Source of the DNA: Clostridiales bacterium UBA1389
GTDB taxonomy: Bacteria > Bacillota > Clostridia > Oscillospirales > CAG-382
DNA length: 5,954 bases
Direction of reading: 5' to 3'
Assembly: GCA_002305335.1 (NCBI GenBank)
Contig: DBQR01000033.1
Coordinates: forward strand, 52,937-58,890
Part shown: positions 5,824-5,954 of the stretch, one piece after another
How positions within the stretch are numbered: the stretch's first letter is position 1
Layout: each line of letters opens with the position of its first letter
Notes under the pieces: generated by a model
What the model was told of the DNA's origin: nothing
Seen by the model: the letters and a program-made list of their open reading frames with translations, nothing else
Databases searched by the model: none
Made by a program: the position numbers and the translations under genes

Positions 5824-5954
5824 CCATCCATATGCTTTTAATTGTCAAGGCTATGTTTCACTCGTATTCCGGTTTTCGTTCCGGACTTTACCGTAATCAT
5901 AAATTTGCGATTATATTTAATAAAGCTTTCCATCAATAGAAAAAAGCCGCTTTT
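5824..5954. other. Window-edge region, no firm gene; possible minus-strand reading frame
   Basis: A minus-strand frame with no stop runs from the window edge to a TAA at 5838-5840. It would encode a 38-residue C-terminal fragment including MESFIKYNRKFMITVKSG. It is too short to distinguish from chance. The final bases (AAAAAAGCCGCTTTT) could instead be the first arm of an intrinsic terminator cut by the window edge. A short TCCGG/CCGGA hairpin lies near 5869-5886 without a T-run. Confidence 0.25.

Noticed and set aside
1..5954. CRISPR array, insertion sequence, riboswitch or rRNA
   Set aside because: No spaced direct repeats, transposase motifs, terminal inverted repeats around a gene, recognised riboswitch core or rRNA sequence were seen on reading.

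Overview
The window looks like a chromosomal segment of a low-to-moderate GC, spore-forming Firmicute of the class Clostridia. The evidence is a CwlD-type spore-cortex amidase next to RadA, a DUF6873-type protein and a small Cys-rich protein of kinds I know mainly from Clostridia, strong AGGAGG-like ribosome binding sites, and consensus sigma-A promoters. I cannot name the genus.

Left block (about 136 to 3890). Reading leftward on the minus strand, a consensus promoter (TTGACA, 17 bases, TATAAT; 3860-3888) drives three tightly spaced genes: an unknown multi-pass membrane protein (3822-3235), a membrane-anchored N-acetylmuramoyl-L-alanine amidase of the CwlD type (3193-2438) and the DNA repair/recombination ATPase RadA (2413-1049). 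Further left on the same strand is a DUF6873-like protein with a predicted guanidino-modifying-enzyme fold (858-136). Between radA and that gene, a 61-codon Cys-rich gene runs on the plus strand (937-1122) and overlaps the 3' end of radA by 74 bases. An 18-bp, slightly interrupted inverted repeat (878-925) fills the short divergent region between the small gene and the DUF6873 gene.

Centre (about 3890 to 4200). A second consensus promoter (4002-4030, plus strand) reads into a complete tRNA-Ser(GGA) with encoded CCA (4056-4147). A 14-bp perfect hairpin (4160-4193) follows.

Right block (about 4200 to the end). Base composition falls sharply after the tRNA: hand-counted 60-base samples give about 23-28% GC here, against about 53-67% in radA. 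The block holds a lipoprotein (4378-5364) and a small single-pass membrane protein (5503-5823), neither of a family I can name as a whole. The C-terminal part of the lipoprotein reads as a SipW-like signal peptidase I domain in which the catalytic Ser and His positions are replaced, so it looks like a secreted pseudo-signal-peptidase. This is the most novel item in the window. The composition break next to a tRNA suggests acquired DNA, but no integrase or flanking att repeat is visible here.
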